From: Pyruvatibacter sp. HU-CL02332
GTDB lineage: Bacteria; Pseudomonadota; Alphaproteobacteria; CGMCC-115125
Length of the DNA: 64,000 bases
Reading direction: 5' to 3'
Assembly: GCF_040362765.1 (NCBI RefSeq)
Contig: NZ_BAABWK010000001.1
Coordinates: 1,217,501 to 1,281,500 of the forward strand
A program made the position numbers and the translations under genes. Below the pieces are notes generated by a model, which saw only the letters and a program-made list of their open reading frames with translations, was not told the origin of the DNA and did no database searches. Below are positions 8,944-18,099 of this stretch, in pieces (within the stretch, counting starts at the first letter, position 1; the number at the start of each line of letters is the position of its first letter).

Positions 8944-10662
8944 CTAACGCGTGTCTCTCTGGCTTTCAGAGATGGCGCTGTGGACAAAACTCACACATAC
9001 CGAGCCATCGCCCACGGCAGAGGCCACCCGTTTGATAGACCCCGAGCGGATGTCACCGACGGCAAAGACCCCCGGGCAGCTCGTCTCCAGATGAAATGGC
9101 TTTCGCTCCAAAGGCCAGTTCGCGGTTTCAAGATGGTCCGCAGTCAAAGTATCGCCTGTACGGACAAACCCCTTTTCGTCACGGATGATCCTGTCTTCCA
9201 GAAAGCCCGACGCGGGTTGCGCACCGATAAACAAAAAGAGGTGCGTTGCATCCATCGCTGTGTCTTCACCGGTTTGGTTGTTGCGCACGTGAATGCGTTC
9301 CACGCCGCTCTCACCTTCAAGGCGCTGCACCTCTGTGTGAACAACAAGCTCGATGTTCGGTGTGCTTTCAATCCGCCGGATGAGATATTGCGACATGGTA
9401 TCGGCCAGACTGTCCCGGCGGATCAGGATCGACACCTTGCGGGCGCGGCCGGAAAGATAGACCGCCGCCTGTCCGGCTGAGTTTCCACCGCCGACAATCA
9501 CGACATGCTGGTCCCGGCACATCATCCCCTGGATATGGCTGGCACCGTAGTGAACGCCCACGCTTTCAAACTTCTCAAGACCCTCAATATCGGGCTGACG
9601 GTAGATTGCACCTGACGCAATCACAACAGCTCGCGCTTTCAATTGCCCACCGCAATCAAGTGTGAGGTGATGAAAGGGTGATCCGCAGGTCAATGCTGCG
9701 GCTTCCTGCGCCACGGCAACTTCAGCGCCGAACTTTTGCGCCTGCAGGAATCCCCGCCCTGTAAGCGCCTGACCGGAAATGCCGGTGGGAAACCCAAGAT
9801 AGTTTTCAATGCGCGACGATGAACCCGCCTGACCGCCAATGGCGCATTTTTCAAGCACCACAACATCCAACCCTTCAGAGGCGGAATACACCGCAGCAGC
9901 AAGGCCCGCAGGGCCACCGCCAATGACAGCGACATCAAAGGATGCGTCAGCCGGCAATTCCGCCGTCAGCCCAAGACAATCCGCCACTTCCTTGATTGTG
10001 GGCTGCGATAGCCGCGTATGACCACAAATCACCAAGGGCTTGGGGCAGGTTTCGGCATCCAGCGCATTGCGCCGTTCAGCCGCCACGTCAGATGAGGCAT
10101 CAACCACCGCATAGGGAACGGCATTGCGCGACAGAAACTCGCGGATACCGGCAGCCTGCTTGTCGGCCTCATCACCAACAATAATGATGTCACCCAGATG
10201 CTTCGAAATCATATTCATCCGCCTAAGGATGAACGCCTGCAAAACCTTCTCACCCAGCTCAGCTTCGACAGCCAGAAGATCGCGCAACAGGTCATTCGAC
10301 ACCTTGACCGCACGCAGGTCAGATTTTGCAGCCCCTGCAACGAAGGCACCTCGCCCGGTCATCGTGACAGTTTCACCGCTGAAACCGCCCCGCTCATGGG
10401 TATAGACGACGTGCTCACCCGCCTCGTCACGGCGCAGGATATCCATCTGCCCCTCCAGCACGAGATAGAAGGCAACGTTGCGCTCACCGATCTCCCACAG
10501 ACGTGTCCCCGCAGGCACTGAAACTTCATCGCCATACGTCAACACGGTTTGGGTTTCAGCCTCATCAAGGCGGGGATAAAGCTCATCCATGCGTCCTTCG
10601 ACGCCGGCCGCCCATGGCGGCGCGTCAGGGGCCGGAGATGGCTGGACATCAGACGTACTCAT
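8944..10662 (-). CDS. Cyclic-nucleotide-binding / thioredoxin-reductase-like flavoprotein without CxxC
   Basis: A 572-residue fusion. Residues about 25-140 form a cNMP-binding domain. About 150-235 look like a small thioredoxin/glutaredoxin-type alpha/beta segment. About 240-565 form a thioredoxin-reductase-type module with FAD motif GGGPAGLAA (248-256) and NAD(P)H motif GGGNSAGQA (391-399). Where thioredoxin reductase has its redox CxxC, this protein reads Y-G-A-S (372-375), so it cannot reduce thioredoxin by the standard mechanism. The C-terminal FAD motif GVFAVGDIR is intact. The architecture is known in bacteria under generic FAD-oxidoreductase names. Function unknown, possibly an NAD(P)H- and nucleotide-responsive redox sensor. 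Confidence 0.85.
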   Translation of the reverse strand: MSTSDVQPSPAPDAPPWAAGVEGRMDELYPRLDEAETQTVLTYGDEVSVPAGTRLWEIGERNVAFYLVLEGQMDILRRDEAGEHVVYTHERGGFSGETVTMTGRGAFVAGAAKSDLRAVKVSNDLLRDLLAVEAELGEKVLQAFILRRMNMISKHLGDIIIVGDEADKQAAGIREFLSRNAVPYAVVDASSDVAAERRNALDAETCPKPLVICGHTRLSQPTIKEVADCLGLTAELPADASFDVAVIGGGPAGLAAAVYSASEGLDVVVLEKCAIGGQAGSSSRIENYLGFPTGISGQALTGRGFLQAQKFGAEVAVAQEAAALTCGSPFHHLTLDCGGQLKARAVVIASGAIYRQPDIEGLEKFESVGVHYGASHIQGMMCRDQHVVIVGGGNSAGQAAVYLSGRARKVSILIRRDSLADTMSQYLIRRIESTPNIELVVHTEVQRLEGESGVERIHVRNNQTGEDTAMDATHLFLFIGAQPASGFLEDRIIRDEKGFVRTGDTLTADHLETANWPLERKPFHLETSCPGVFAVGDIRSGSIKRVASAVGDGSVCVSFVHSAISESQRDTR

Positions 10663-10725
10663 GGAACAACCCTCACTCTGGCATGGATATAGGCATCGGC
10701 AGGCGCACCAAGTTACCTTAGCCCG

Positions 10726-11625
10726 TCACATAGAAGCCAAGCCATCGCCGCCAAGTGTTCTCGCGCACGCGGAAGCCAGCATGGCCCCAAGACCATCATT
10801 GTAGCCTGGGAAAAGATGCGCCTCGATCGCTTCGAGCTCCATCAATAAAAGCTGACCTTGATGCGGTACAACATCAACGCGGGTAGCCAACGCAGGCGCT
10901 GGCATCACATCGAGGAAGGCCCGACAGGCATCAATCTCCGCCGAAGAAGGAAGGTACGCCTCGTCCGCACCCCCATGATGGGTATGGATCAGATAGTTTC
11001 CATCAGCAGGCCGCTTGCGCAGAGCGTGAGAAAACTCACGCTCGACAAATACGAACGACAGTTCGCCCTGATCCAGAATTCCAGAGATGAACGGTTGGGC
11101 AAAATGGGTGTCGGCAACCAGGTCCGCCCCATCTTCATCATGCGTTACCCTGCGCATATCAAACCCGCCGCCCCCATAAAGCGGCTTGAGCACGATCTCC
11201 CGCGAGCCCAACCGCTCTCGCAGATCGTCCACGATGGTTCCGGGACCATCAACAAAGGCACTTGGGATCACCGGTAGCCCCTTGGCTTGCAGTTCACCGA
11301 GATATCGCTTGTTCATGTTCCAAAGAATGGTCTGAGGATCATTCATTACGGGCGCAAACTTGGCCGCGCGCACAAGAAAGTCCGCGAACGCATCGGGCTT
11401 TTCTTTGTAGTTCCAGGTCGTACGCACGAAGTAGAGGTCAAAGTCATTCGAGGCTGGATCAACCTGCTCCCAATCCACCTCAATCAACTCAAGCCCAACC
11501 GCAGCAAAGGCAGGCACAAAAGCCGCTAGCTCGACATCATGCTCAAACGCATCAGGCCACCTGTCAGGCGACATCGTCAGATTGTGCTTGCAGGCAAGAA
11601 AAGCGATCTTTCTGGGGGCAGGCAT
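10726..11625 (-). CDS. ATP-grasp family protein (RimK/glutathione-synthetase-like)
   Basis: A 299-residue protein with an ATP-grasp layout: an N-terminal pre-ATP domain (RKIAFLACKHNLTMSPDRWPD), the nucleotide-binding strand EIVLKPLYGGGGFDMRRV, and QPFISGILDQGELSFVFVERE followed by LLLMELEAIEAHLFPGYN, where the metal-binding acidic residues should lie. Such enzymes join a carboxylate to an amine or thiol with ATP. The close relatives are uncharacterised ATP-grasp proteins, so no substrate is proposed. It lies 63 bp upstream of the thioredoxin-reductase-like gene on the same strand and may share its transcript. Confidence 0.8.
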   Translation of the reverse strand: MPAPRKIAFLACKHNLTMSPDRWPDAFEHDVELAAFVPAFAAVGLELIEVDWEQVDPASNDFDLYFVRTTWNYKEKPDAFADFLVRAAKFAPVMNDPQTILWNMNKRYLGELQAKGLPVIPSAFVDGPGTIVDDLRERLGSREIVLKPLYGGGGFDMRRVTHDEDGADLVADTHFAQPFISGILDQGELSFVFVEREFSHALRKRPADGNYLIHTHHGGADEAYLPSSAEIDACRAFLDVMPAPALATRVDVVPHQGQLLLMELEAIEAHLFPGYNDGLGAMLASACARTLGGDGLASM

Positions 11626-11842
11626 ATGGCACCAAAAACAGTTTGATTACGATACGGGCAAGTTCGCCAGCATAGCGACACCCGCCCGCCCCGCGACCAC
11701 TTTCCCATGGGTGCAAAATGAGCCTCAAAGATGTAAGCGCCCAGCGGGATGGAAAATCCGTAGTGCTTTGAAGTCATTGGCCTTTGATTAAGACAATCAT
11801 GATTAGGTACCAAGTTACCCGCACCACACTTGGCACCCTGAT

Positions 11843-13192
11843 ATGCTCAGCCTGCTGAAGACGAAATACTGGCCTGCGACGCGCGAAGGCGCCGAACTTC
11901 TGGTCGCTTCAGAGCGCACATTTGCAACCTTCTGCATCCTCGCCGGCGTTTCAGGCACGCTCGTCTCAATCACCAATATACCCTATCTGGCCGTTCACCC
12001 GGTTGAGGTTGTGGTTGGCCAACTGATCGCCATTGGATTTCTGACCGGGCCCACCTTCATCAATGGGCGCCCATCGTTCAACAGGCGAGTAACCCTGACC
12101 GGCTATGGCGTCATGACATTGTTCATCATGATGTCGCTCAGTCTGGGCAATCTGATTTCATCCACCAACCTCCTGCTGCTCCCGGCCATCGCAGCCTTCA
12201 CCCTCATCCTGGGGTGGCGGTTTGGCCTCCTGACAACGGTCGCTGCCTGTGGTGCATTCGTCTTTGGCTACATCAGCCAAATCAGTACTCCCGCCGGGCC
12301 GCAGCCAGATCCTGCATTTCTGGTCAGTCTCACCTGCGGGTCAATTATTCTCTTCCTTGGCAGCACGATCTATCGCCACGAAATGCAACGCGCCACGAAC
12401 CGGATTGAGGCCGAACGCAAACGCGCTATGGAGGCCGACAGGGCCAAGTCAGAATTTCTGGCCATGATGAGCCACGAAATCCGCACACCGATGAATGGCG
12501 TCATCGGCATGCTGCAGTTACTGACAATGTCTGAGATGCAAAAAGCCGATCATGAACATGCCGAGATTGCCCTGCACTCAGCTCGATCGCTTCTATCCAT
12601 TCTCAATGACATTCTTGACTACTCAAAAAATGAAGCAGGCGGCCTCAAGCTCAAATTCGCATCGTTTGATCCGACCCAGCTGGCAAATGAAGTCAAAGAC
12701 CTGTTCAGCCCCCTAGCCTCTTCCAAAGACGTGGCTTTGACCCTTCACGGCCTTGATGCGCTACCCCCGCTCGTCATGGGCGACCGTGAGCGGATACGTC
12801 AGGTCCTTTCCAACCTGATCAGCAATGCCGTCAAGTTCACGGACGCAGGCTCAGTGGATGTAACCTTCAAACACACACGCAGTATCGGCGGCGGGCGACT
12901 ATACGTGGAAGTGCGGGACACCGGCATCGGCATTCCCAATGACCAGGTCGGCACAGTCTTTGATCGTTTCAGACAGGTTGAAGCCAGTAACACCCGTCGC
13001 TACGGCGGCACCGGACTTGGCCTCGCGATCTGCCGTCAGATCACGGAGCTTATGGGCGGCAATATCAGCGTGAGCAGCCGCCTGGGCGAAGGCTGCTGCT
13101 TCCGGTTTGACATACCTAGCGCCGCAGTTGCTGCAGGTATCGCGCCTCAGCAGACGCCAACGCCTGCATCAAAGGCCAGCCTCGCAGGCTGA
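11843..13192 (+). CDS. Membrane-bound sensor histidine kinase (orphan)
   Basis: A 449-residue protein. About six hydrophobic segments fill residues 25-185. A short coiled linker (EAERKRAMEADRAKSEF) leads to the HisKA H-box MMSHEIRTPMNG with His at about 211. The HATPase domain has N box SNLISNAVKF (about 322), DTGIGIP (about 360) and GTGLGLAI (about 390). It has no receiver domain, and no response-regulator gene is adjacent, so its partner must be encoded elsewhere. The six-helix sensor suggests membrane or small-molecule sensing. It is convergent with the dioxygenase gene, five bases away. Confidence 0.85.
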   Translation: MLSLLKTKYWPATREGAELLVASERTFATFCILAGVSGTLVSITNIPYLAVHPVEVVVGQLIAIGFLTGPTFINGRPSFNRRVTLTGYGVMTLFIMMSLSLGNLISSTNLLLLPAIAAFTLILGWRFGLLTTVAACGAFVFGYISQISTPAGPQPDPAFLVSLTCGSIILFLGSTIYRHEMQRATNRIEAERKRAMEADRAKSEFLAMMSHEIRTPMNGVIGMLQLLTMSEMQKADHEHAEIALHSARSLLSILNDILDYSKNEAGGLKLKFASFDPTQLANEVKDLFSPLASSKDVALTLHGLDALPPLVMGDRERIRQVLSNLISNAVKFTDAGSVDVTFKHTRSIGGGRLYVEVRDTGIGIPNDQVGTVFDRFRQVEASNTRRYGGTGLGLAICRQITELMGGNISVSSRLGEGCCFRFDIPSAAVAAGIAPQQTPTPASKASLAG

Positions 13193-13197
13193 CGGGC

Positions 13198-14094
13198 CTA
13201 CTCAGCAGCCTGCTTGCCTTCACGGTCCCGCAAGAACCTGTAAAGCTGCGCGTCCCAATGGCTGGTGGCTGACAGCTTAGCCCGCTTGGTCCACGGTTCG
13301 AAGTGGGGAGCCCGCACACCTTCAGGACGATCACCCAATACCGTCACACGCTGAATGACACGCTCGCCCACAAAATCATTGATTACGAAATGCTGGGTTA
13401 CCCGATTGTCCCACATGCCGATCATGCCCTGGGACCAGTTGATGCGCGCCGTGAAACGCGGGTTTTGAACCCAGCGTGTGAGGAACGCGAGGAGCGCCTC
13501 GCTTTCGAACGCATTCATCTCGACTATGCGCCGCGTGAAATGCTCGTTGACGTAAAGTGCCTTCTCTCCGGTTTCAGGATGCACCCGCACCACCGGATGA
13601 ATAGCCATCGCTTCGCGGTTGCCGTGCGGCCGCGCATCGTGGAGGGCTGTAAGCCCTTCAAGCATTTCCTGCATCGGTTCTGAAAGGTCAGCATAGGCAG
13701 CAATCAGATTGGTCCACATGGTGTCACCACCAGACTCCGGACACGTCACCATGTTGAGGATCGACATCAGGGGTGGCGAGTCGGTGAAGGTCAGGTCCGT
13801 ATGCCACTCATCCGCAATGCCGCCTTCACTGGCTGCAAGCTCAAAGATGTGGGGGTCAGGTGCATCGGGCTTCGCAAGGTTCGGATGCGCCCCTTCCAGT
13901 TCACCGAACTTCTGTCCAAGGGTGACATGTTGTGCTGGCGTCAGGTTCTGGTCTGGAAAAACAAGAACTTTGTGTTCCGTAAGAACAGACTTGACCGCAT
14001 CCACATCACTTTGGCTGGCCTCCGCCAGATTGACGCCAGTCACCTCTGCTCCCAGCGAACCCGCCAGCGGACGGATGTCCAAACTCATGCTCAT
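13198..14094 (-). CDS. TauD/TfdA-family Fe(II)/2-oxoglutarate dioxygenase
   Basis: A 298-residue protein starting at MSMSLDIRPLAGSLGAEV, with GGGGCAGG upstream. The iron-binding facial triad is visible as H98-T-D100 (EWHTD) and H235 (VTQHFVIND), with R249 for 2-oxoglutarate (RVIQRVTVLGDRP). The family hydroxylates taurine, alkyl sulfates, 2,4-D and related compounds, often releasing sulfite or an aldehyde. The neighbours give no hint of the substrate. An in-frame extension to 14172 lacks family similarity. Confidence 0.9.
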   Translation of the reverse strand: MSMSLDIRPLAGSLGAEVTGVNLAEASQSDVDAVKSVLTEHKVLVFPDQNLTPAQHVTLGQKFGELEGAHPNLAKPDAPDPHIFELAASEGGIADEWHTDLTFTDSPPLMSILNMVTCPESGGDTMWTNLIAAYADLSEPMQEMLEGLTALHDARPHGNREAMAIHPVVRVHPETGEKALYVNEHFTRRIVEMNAFESEALLAFLTRWVQNPRFTARINWSQGMIGMWDNRVTQHFVINDFVGERVIQRVTVLGDRPEGVRAPHFEPWTKRAKLSATSHWDAQLYRFLRDREGKQAAE

Positions 14095-14263
14095 ATCCTG
14101 CCCCTTACGATCATGGGATCTAGTGCGTCCCTTGATCCCATTATTCAACGGAAGCCGGCGCAAGGCCAGCATCGACCGTGCCGAAAACTATTGACACTTA
14201 AAATGCCAATATTACCATGAAGCACTTGCGTATGGATTGTTGGGTTCGAATGAAGGCCTCCGG

Positions 14264-14965
14264 ATGAAGCTATTTGCCAAGATTGCCCTGTCCACGGTGA
14301 CCGTACTGTTTATAGGTGCAGCCGGTCTCTTCTGGTTTGCCTTATTCTCAGAGCGCCCGCCCCTGGCAACAGAGCAGGCGACGCTGGAAGGTGATGGCAG
14401 CCTCATCGACTATTGCGCCATCCCAGAACTCGACGGCAGCGGCAAACTGGCAGCGGACATTCCAAAGGGAAACACGCCCGGCTGCAGCTACTCGCACTTT
14501 CCCCTGCCGATACTACGCGCGTGCACAGAACCGTTGCCGGATGGCGCCGCTGACATTCGCGGCCTCTGGATTGCTGTCACCGGCAAAGTCGGACACGTAG
14601 AGCGCGTTGAGCAATGCGGCACACGGACGGTCATCACCAGCAGCGGCATCATCCACGATTCAGGCCCCAACAGCACCGGTGGCTTCACCTCCAACGACAC
14701 GGAAGGCATGGTGCTGTTCACTATCGGTGACAGGGAATACTGCCCACGCACATCCGCCGGGATGACCTGGAACCAGAACATCCTTGAGTTTCGAGTATTC
14801 GGCTGGGGCCCCATCGTGGTGAAACGCTATCTCGATGGGCAACAACTCGTCTGGGAGTATGCTGATGGCAGCACGACAAGGATGAACCGTATCTGCGCAT
14901 TGCCCGAAGACCAGAAGGTCCCAACACCACGCGGCCCGCGCTACTCCTTGTTCGCCACAGACTGA
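14264..14965 (+). CDS. Membrane-anchored periplasmic protein of unknown function
   Basis: A 233-residue protein not recognised as any family. One N-terminal hydrophobic segment (about residues 5-25, KIALSTVTVLFIGAAGLFWF) acts as signal anchor. The remainder is polar with six cysteines (DYC, PGC, RAC, EQC, EYC, RIC), consistent with three disulfides in the periplasm. The ATG at 14264 is preferred over the in-frame upstream start at 14237 because it places the hydrophobic segment at the N terminus. Its TGA abuts the reversed stop of the LysR gene (shared TGATCA). Confidence 0.6.
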   Translation: MKLFAKIALSTVTVLFIGAAGLFWFALFSERPPLATEQATLEGDGSLIDYCAIPELDGSGKLAADIPKGNTPGCSYSHFPLPILRACTEPLPDGAADIRGLWIAVTGKVGHVERVEQCGTRTVITSSGIIHDSGPNSTGGFTSNDTEGMVLFTIGDREYCPRTSAGMTWNQNILEFRVFGWGPIVVKRYLDGQQLVWEYADGSTTRMNRICALPEDQKVPTPRGPRYSLFATD

Positions 14966-15874
14966 TCAGTTGCCGGGCGACACAAGATCGCCGGAAAGCC
15001 GTTCCGCCAGCAGGTCAAAAACAATCCGAATACGGCGGCTTGTGCGCAACTCCCTGTGGGTTACAAGCCATACGGGCACCGGGACGGGCTCCATGGATGG
15101 CAGTACCTTTTCAAGGTCGGCATATCTATCTCCCGCATCATGAGTCAGGAAGGTGGCCCCGACACCGGCACGCGCAAGTTCCACAAGCAGACTGCCACTG
15201 GACGTACTGGCGCGCATGTTGTTCCGCGTCACCGGCATGCCCAGTCCCTGCAAAAACGGAACGATGTTTTCCGCTTCATCAAAGCTGATCAGGTCAAGAT
15301 CGGCCATATCGTCCATGGACCGCGGTCGCCCTACCCGGTCGAGATAGGCTTTGGACGCATACAGATGCGCCGTCGTCTCATTCACCAAGCGGCCGATAAG
15401 GTCAGCCTGCTCAGGCCGTGCGTGCCGGATGGATATGTCTGCTTCACGCCGGGTGAGATCGCGCACGTCATTGGAGACGATGACCTCGACAAGAAGCCGG
15501 GGTGCAATCTCCTGAAGCTCGGAGATGATAGGTGCCAGATGGTAGCGGGCAAAAAGCTCGGTGGCCGTGATGCTGACCTTGCCCTCCACATGCTGGGACT
15601 GGCCGGATGCCGCAAGCGATACCTTCAATGCCGCGTCACCCATCGCCCGCACATGGGCCAGCACCTCATGGCCAGCCTGGGTCAGCCGCATGACGCGCGG
15701 ACCGCGCTCGAACAGAACCACCCCAAGCGCTTCTTCCAGGCCCGTGACCTGCCGGCTGAGGGTCGGTTGCGTCTGCCCAAGGACGCGGGCGGCCGCCGAC
15801 AGCGAGCCTTCTTCAGCCGTCGCCAGAAAAGCGCGGATTTGGTTCCAGTCAAAAGCGATTGCAGGCCAATTCAT
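14966..15874 (-). CDS. LysR-family transcriptional regulator
   Basis: A 302-residue regulator beginning MNWPAIAFDWNQIRAF. The N-terminal winged helix-turn-helix (GSLSAAARVLGQTQPTLSRQV, then LGVVLFERGPRVMRLT) is typical. The rest is the periplasmic-binding-like effector domain. It is divergent from a methyltransferase gene with a LysR-type box between them, so this methyltransferase is its most likely target. The in-frame start at 15955 would add 27 residues upstream of the conserved N terminus and is rejected. Confidence 0.9.
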   Translation of the reverse strand: MNWPAIAFDWNQIRAFLATAEEGSLSAAARVLGQTQPTLSRQVTGLEEALGVVLFERGPRVMRLTQAGHEVLAHVRAMGDAALKVSLAASGQSQHVEGKVSITATELFARYHLAPIISELQEIAPRLLVEVIVSNDVRDLTRREADISIRHARPEQADLIGRLVNETTAHLYASKAYLDRVGRPRSMDDMADLDLISFDEAENIVPFLQGLGMPVTRNNMRASTSSGSLLVELARAGVGATFLTHDAGDRYADLEKVLPSMEPVPVPVWLVTHRELRTSRRIRIVFDLLAERLSGDLVSPGN

Positions 15875-15912
15875 GGATTTTCGTATACCAGATCGACAAA
15901 ATTCAGCAATTT

Positions 15913-15931
15913 CTATCTGAAATACGCATAG
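15913..15931. promoter_or_regulatory. Candidate LysR box (T-N11-A)
   Basis: CTAT-N11-ATAG (15913-15931) matches the T-N11-A layout of LysR-family sites. It lies in the 104-bp gap between the LysR gene (start 15874) and the methyltransferase gene (start 15979), 39 bp from the regulator start. Assigned by pattern and context only. Confidence 0.5.
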
Positions 15932-15978
15932 GTATGTAAGGGCCCAACAACACACCCACCAACACGCAGGAGCCTTCC

Positions 15979-16602
15979 ATGGCGCATGAAAGCAAGTTCT
16001 GGGACAACATAGCGGACAAGTACTTTGCCTCTCCCATCGGCAATCCGGAGGCCTATGAGGAAAAACTTCGCCTCACCCAGGAGCAGTTACGACCGGACAT
16101 GAAAGTGATGGAGTTTGGCTGCGGGACCGGCGGCACCGCGTTGCGACATGCACCACACGTCGCCCAGATTGACGCCTTCGATATCGCAGAGGCCATGCTG
16201 GTCATCGCCAGACGGCAGGCGGACGAGCAAAATGTCCGCAACGTCACCTTTCAGCGCGCTGACATCGCCGAGATGGATGTGGCGGATGACACCTATGACG
16301 CCGTCCTCGGCAACAGCATCCTGCACCTCATCGAAGACCCGGCAGCTACCGCGAAAAATGTGTACCGCTGGCTCAAGCCCGGCGGCATATTTGTCTCAAG
16401 CACCGTATGTTTGGGCGACGGCATGAACTGGCTGAAGCTCATCCTGCCCCTCGGCCGCGCCATCGGCAAGGTGCCCTATGTGCAGTTCCTCAAAGGCAAC
16501 GGCCTGGTCGGCTTCATGACCGATGCTGGTTTCAAGGTCGAGACCCACTGGCAGCCCGGCGACGGCCGCACGGTGTTTCTCATCTGCCGCAAACCCGGGT
16601 AG
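15979..16602 (+). CDS. Class I SAM-dependent methyltransferase
   Basis: A 207-residue protein with motif I VMEFGCGTGGTAL (about residues 36-48), an acidic residue at the end of strand 2 (IDAFDIAEAM), and the post-motif region AVLGNSILHLIEDPAA and WLKPGGIFVSST. It resembles UbiE-like and generic small-molecule methyltransferases. AGGAG precedes the ATG. Control by the divergent LysR regulator is likely. Substrate unknown. Confidence 0.85.
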   Translation: MAHESKFWDNIADKYFASPIGNPEAYEEKLRLTQEQLRPDMKVMEFGCGTGGTALRHAPHVAQIDAFDIAEAMLVIARRQADEQNVRNVTFQRADIAEMDVADDTYDAVLGNSILHLIEDPAATAKNVYRWLKPGGIFVSSTVCLGDGMNWLKLILPLGRAIGKVPYVQFLKGNGLVGFMTDAGFKVETHWQPGDGRTVFLICRKPG

Positions 16603-16614
16603 CCAATTGGGCGA

Positions 16615-16648
16615 CGGGCGCACCCAGGGAAAGTCCTGGATACGCCCG
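16615..16648. terminator. Candidate stem-loop terminator between convergent genes
   Basis: CGGGCG (16615-16620) pairs with CGCCCG (16643-16648), and inside it CCAGG pairs with CCTGG around a six-base loop. It lies between the convergent methyltransferase and desaturase genes. There is no strong T-run, so it may be only a stabilising 3' hairpin. Confidence 0.45.
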
Positions 16649-16706
16649 CTCATTTGGTCTTGATCTTTGTGCCATTCGCCGACCACTTGCCGGCGTTCAG
16701 GCGGCA

Positions 16707-17873
16707 TCAGGTGCTGGCTTCACCCACCTGCAGGGGAGGGTCAGATACTGGCGGCGCCTCACTGCTGGCCTGCTCACTTTCAGGACCGAACACCTTCTGG
16801 TCCGGCAGGAAGGGTGCGATCAGTAGTCCGGCCACGGTCATTGGGTAGTTGGGCGCTGTGCCGATGCCAATGTTGTCGCTTGGACGTTCGTTTGCCGGAT
16901 TGTGGAATGTCCCGAAGAGAATATCCCAGACGATGAACTCACCGCCGTAATTGCTGTCGCCAACTTCCTTGTTTGGGTAGTGGTGGTAGCGATGGTTGTC
17001 GCCAATCGAGAAGATGTATTCCCAAAAGCGCAGCTTCAGATCCATGTTGCCATGCTGAAACACGCCAATGCACAGCTGCATGAGGATGGCGACCATCGCT
17101 ATCTCTGGAGAGGGCTGCAGCAGGGCGAAGGGCAACGCATAGAAGAACACCTGCATCACCACTTCAACAGGATGGCTGCGAATGCCGTTGAGCCAGTAAA
17201 GCCGTTTCACCGAGTGATGGGCTGCATGGAATCGCCACAGGAATGGTACTTCATGCATGGCGCGGTGAAGCCAGTAGCGGAAGAAATCCTTGATCAGGAT
17301 CAGCAGGAAAACCTGTACGACACCAGGCAGCTCCGACGGCCACAGACCATGACCATACGGCTCCAGCACTTCGATCAAGCTCAGGATGAAGAGCACCTGC
17401 AACAGGTACTGGCCAAAGCCATTCCAAAAAGCGCCGGATACAAAAAAGATAATATCGACCGTCGTGTCGTTCCCGCCTTCCAGCCACTTGCGGCTGAACG
17501 GCATCAGCCGCTCAATGGGCGCCACAATAAGTCCAATGATGACCGGTACCAGCGCCAGCGTGAGCAGCGAATTGAACGTCACACCGTTGGCCGCAAACTC
17601 AAACCCCAGCCAGAGCGAGAATATCAGCGCCGCAGGAAAGATCGTGTGCTGCAGGACGCGCCGTAGCAGCGTGCCTTCCAGCCGATACGACAGCCCGTCG
17701 AGATGCCGCAGCGCCCAGTTCATGGGCAGGACAATCAGATACGCCCCGATCAGTTCAAGCAGGTTGAAGGGCAATCCAGCCCATTTCTCGAGTCGGTAGG
17801 CCATCCGGGAGGTCGGCGGCAGGGTTTTGTTTTTCAGCGCCGATGTATGCGCCTGAGCGTCAGCTTGTGTCAC
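16707..17873 (-). CDS. Sterol desaturase / fatty acid hydroxylase superfamily membrane protein
   Basis: A 388-residue integral membrane di-iron enzyme. The three His clusters are present: HRAMH (203-207), HAAHH (216-220) and HRYHH (294-298), with an additional His in VFQHGN (274). Several hydrophobic segments lie before and between the clusters. The superfamily hydroxylates or desaturates sterols, hopanoids, carotenoids and lipid chains. The C terminus is a polar tail of about 60 residues. The gene is divergent from a TetR regulator, and a perfect palindrome sits about 95 bp upstream of its start. Confidence 0.85.
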   Translation of the reverse strand: MTQADAQAHTSALKNKTLPPTSRMAYRLEKWAGLPFNLLELIGAYLIVLPMNWALRHLDGLSYRLEGTLLRRVLQHTIFPAALIFSLWLGFEFAANGVTFNSLLTLALVPVIIGLIVAPIERLMPFSRKWLEGGNDTTVDIIFFVSGAFWNGFGQYLLQVLFILSLIEVLEPYGHGLWPSELPGVVQVFLLILIKDFFRYWLHRAMHEVPFLWRFHAAHHSVKRLYWLNGIRSHPVEVVMQVFFYALPFALLQPSPEIAMVAILMQLCIGVFQHGNMDLKLRFWEYIFSIGDNHRYHHYPNKEVGDSNYGGEFIVWDILFGTFHNPANERPSDNIGIGTAPNYPMTVAGLLIAPFLPDQKVFGPESEQASSEAPPVSDPPLQVGEAST

Positions 17874-17965
17874 GTCGCTCTCTCCTTTGGGTATGGAGCG
17901 CCTGGGGGTTGGCGCTCATTGGGCAAACGGGCGGCCGGCTAGTCGCCGCGCCTCACAGGTTTAAT

Positions 17966-17975
17966 GAACATGTTC
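17966..17975. promoter_or_regulatory. Candidate TetR operator palindrome
   Basis: A perfect 10-bp palindrome GAACATGTTC lies in the 226-bp gap between the desaturase gene (start 17873) and the divergent TetR gene (start 18100). Nearby ACTGTTCGCT may hold a further half-site. Placement suggests it is the site of the adjacent TetR protein. Confidence 0.4.
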
Positions 17976-18099
17976 TTTTTACTGTTCGCTAAATGCCCTG
18001 TCAACCCGGCCCAAGACAGCAAACGTGCAAGACAGGACATGAAAGGCGATCGAACACGGCCTTCGACTTGCGCCCGCGCGAAGGAAATGCCACTTCGGT

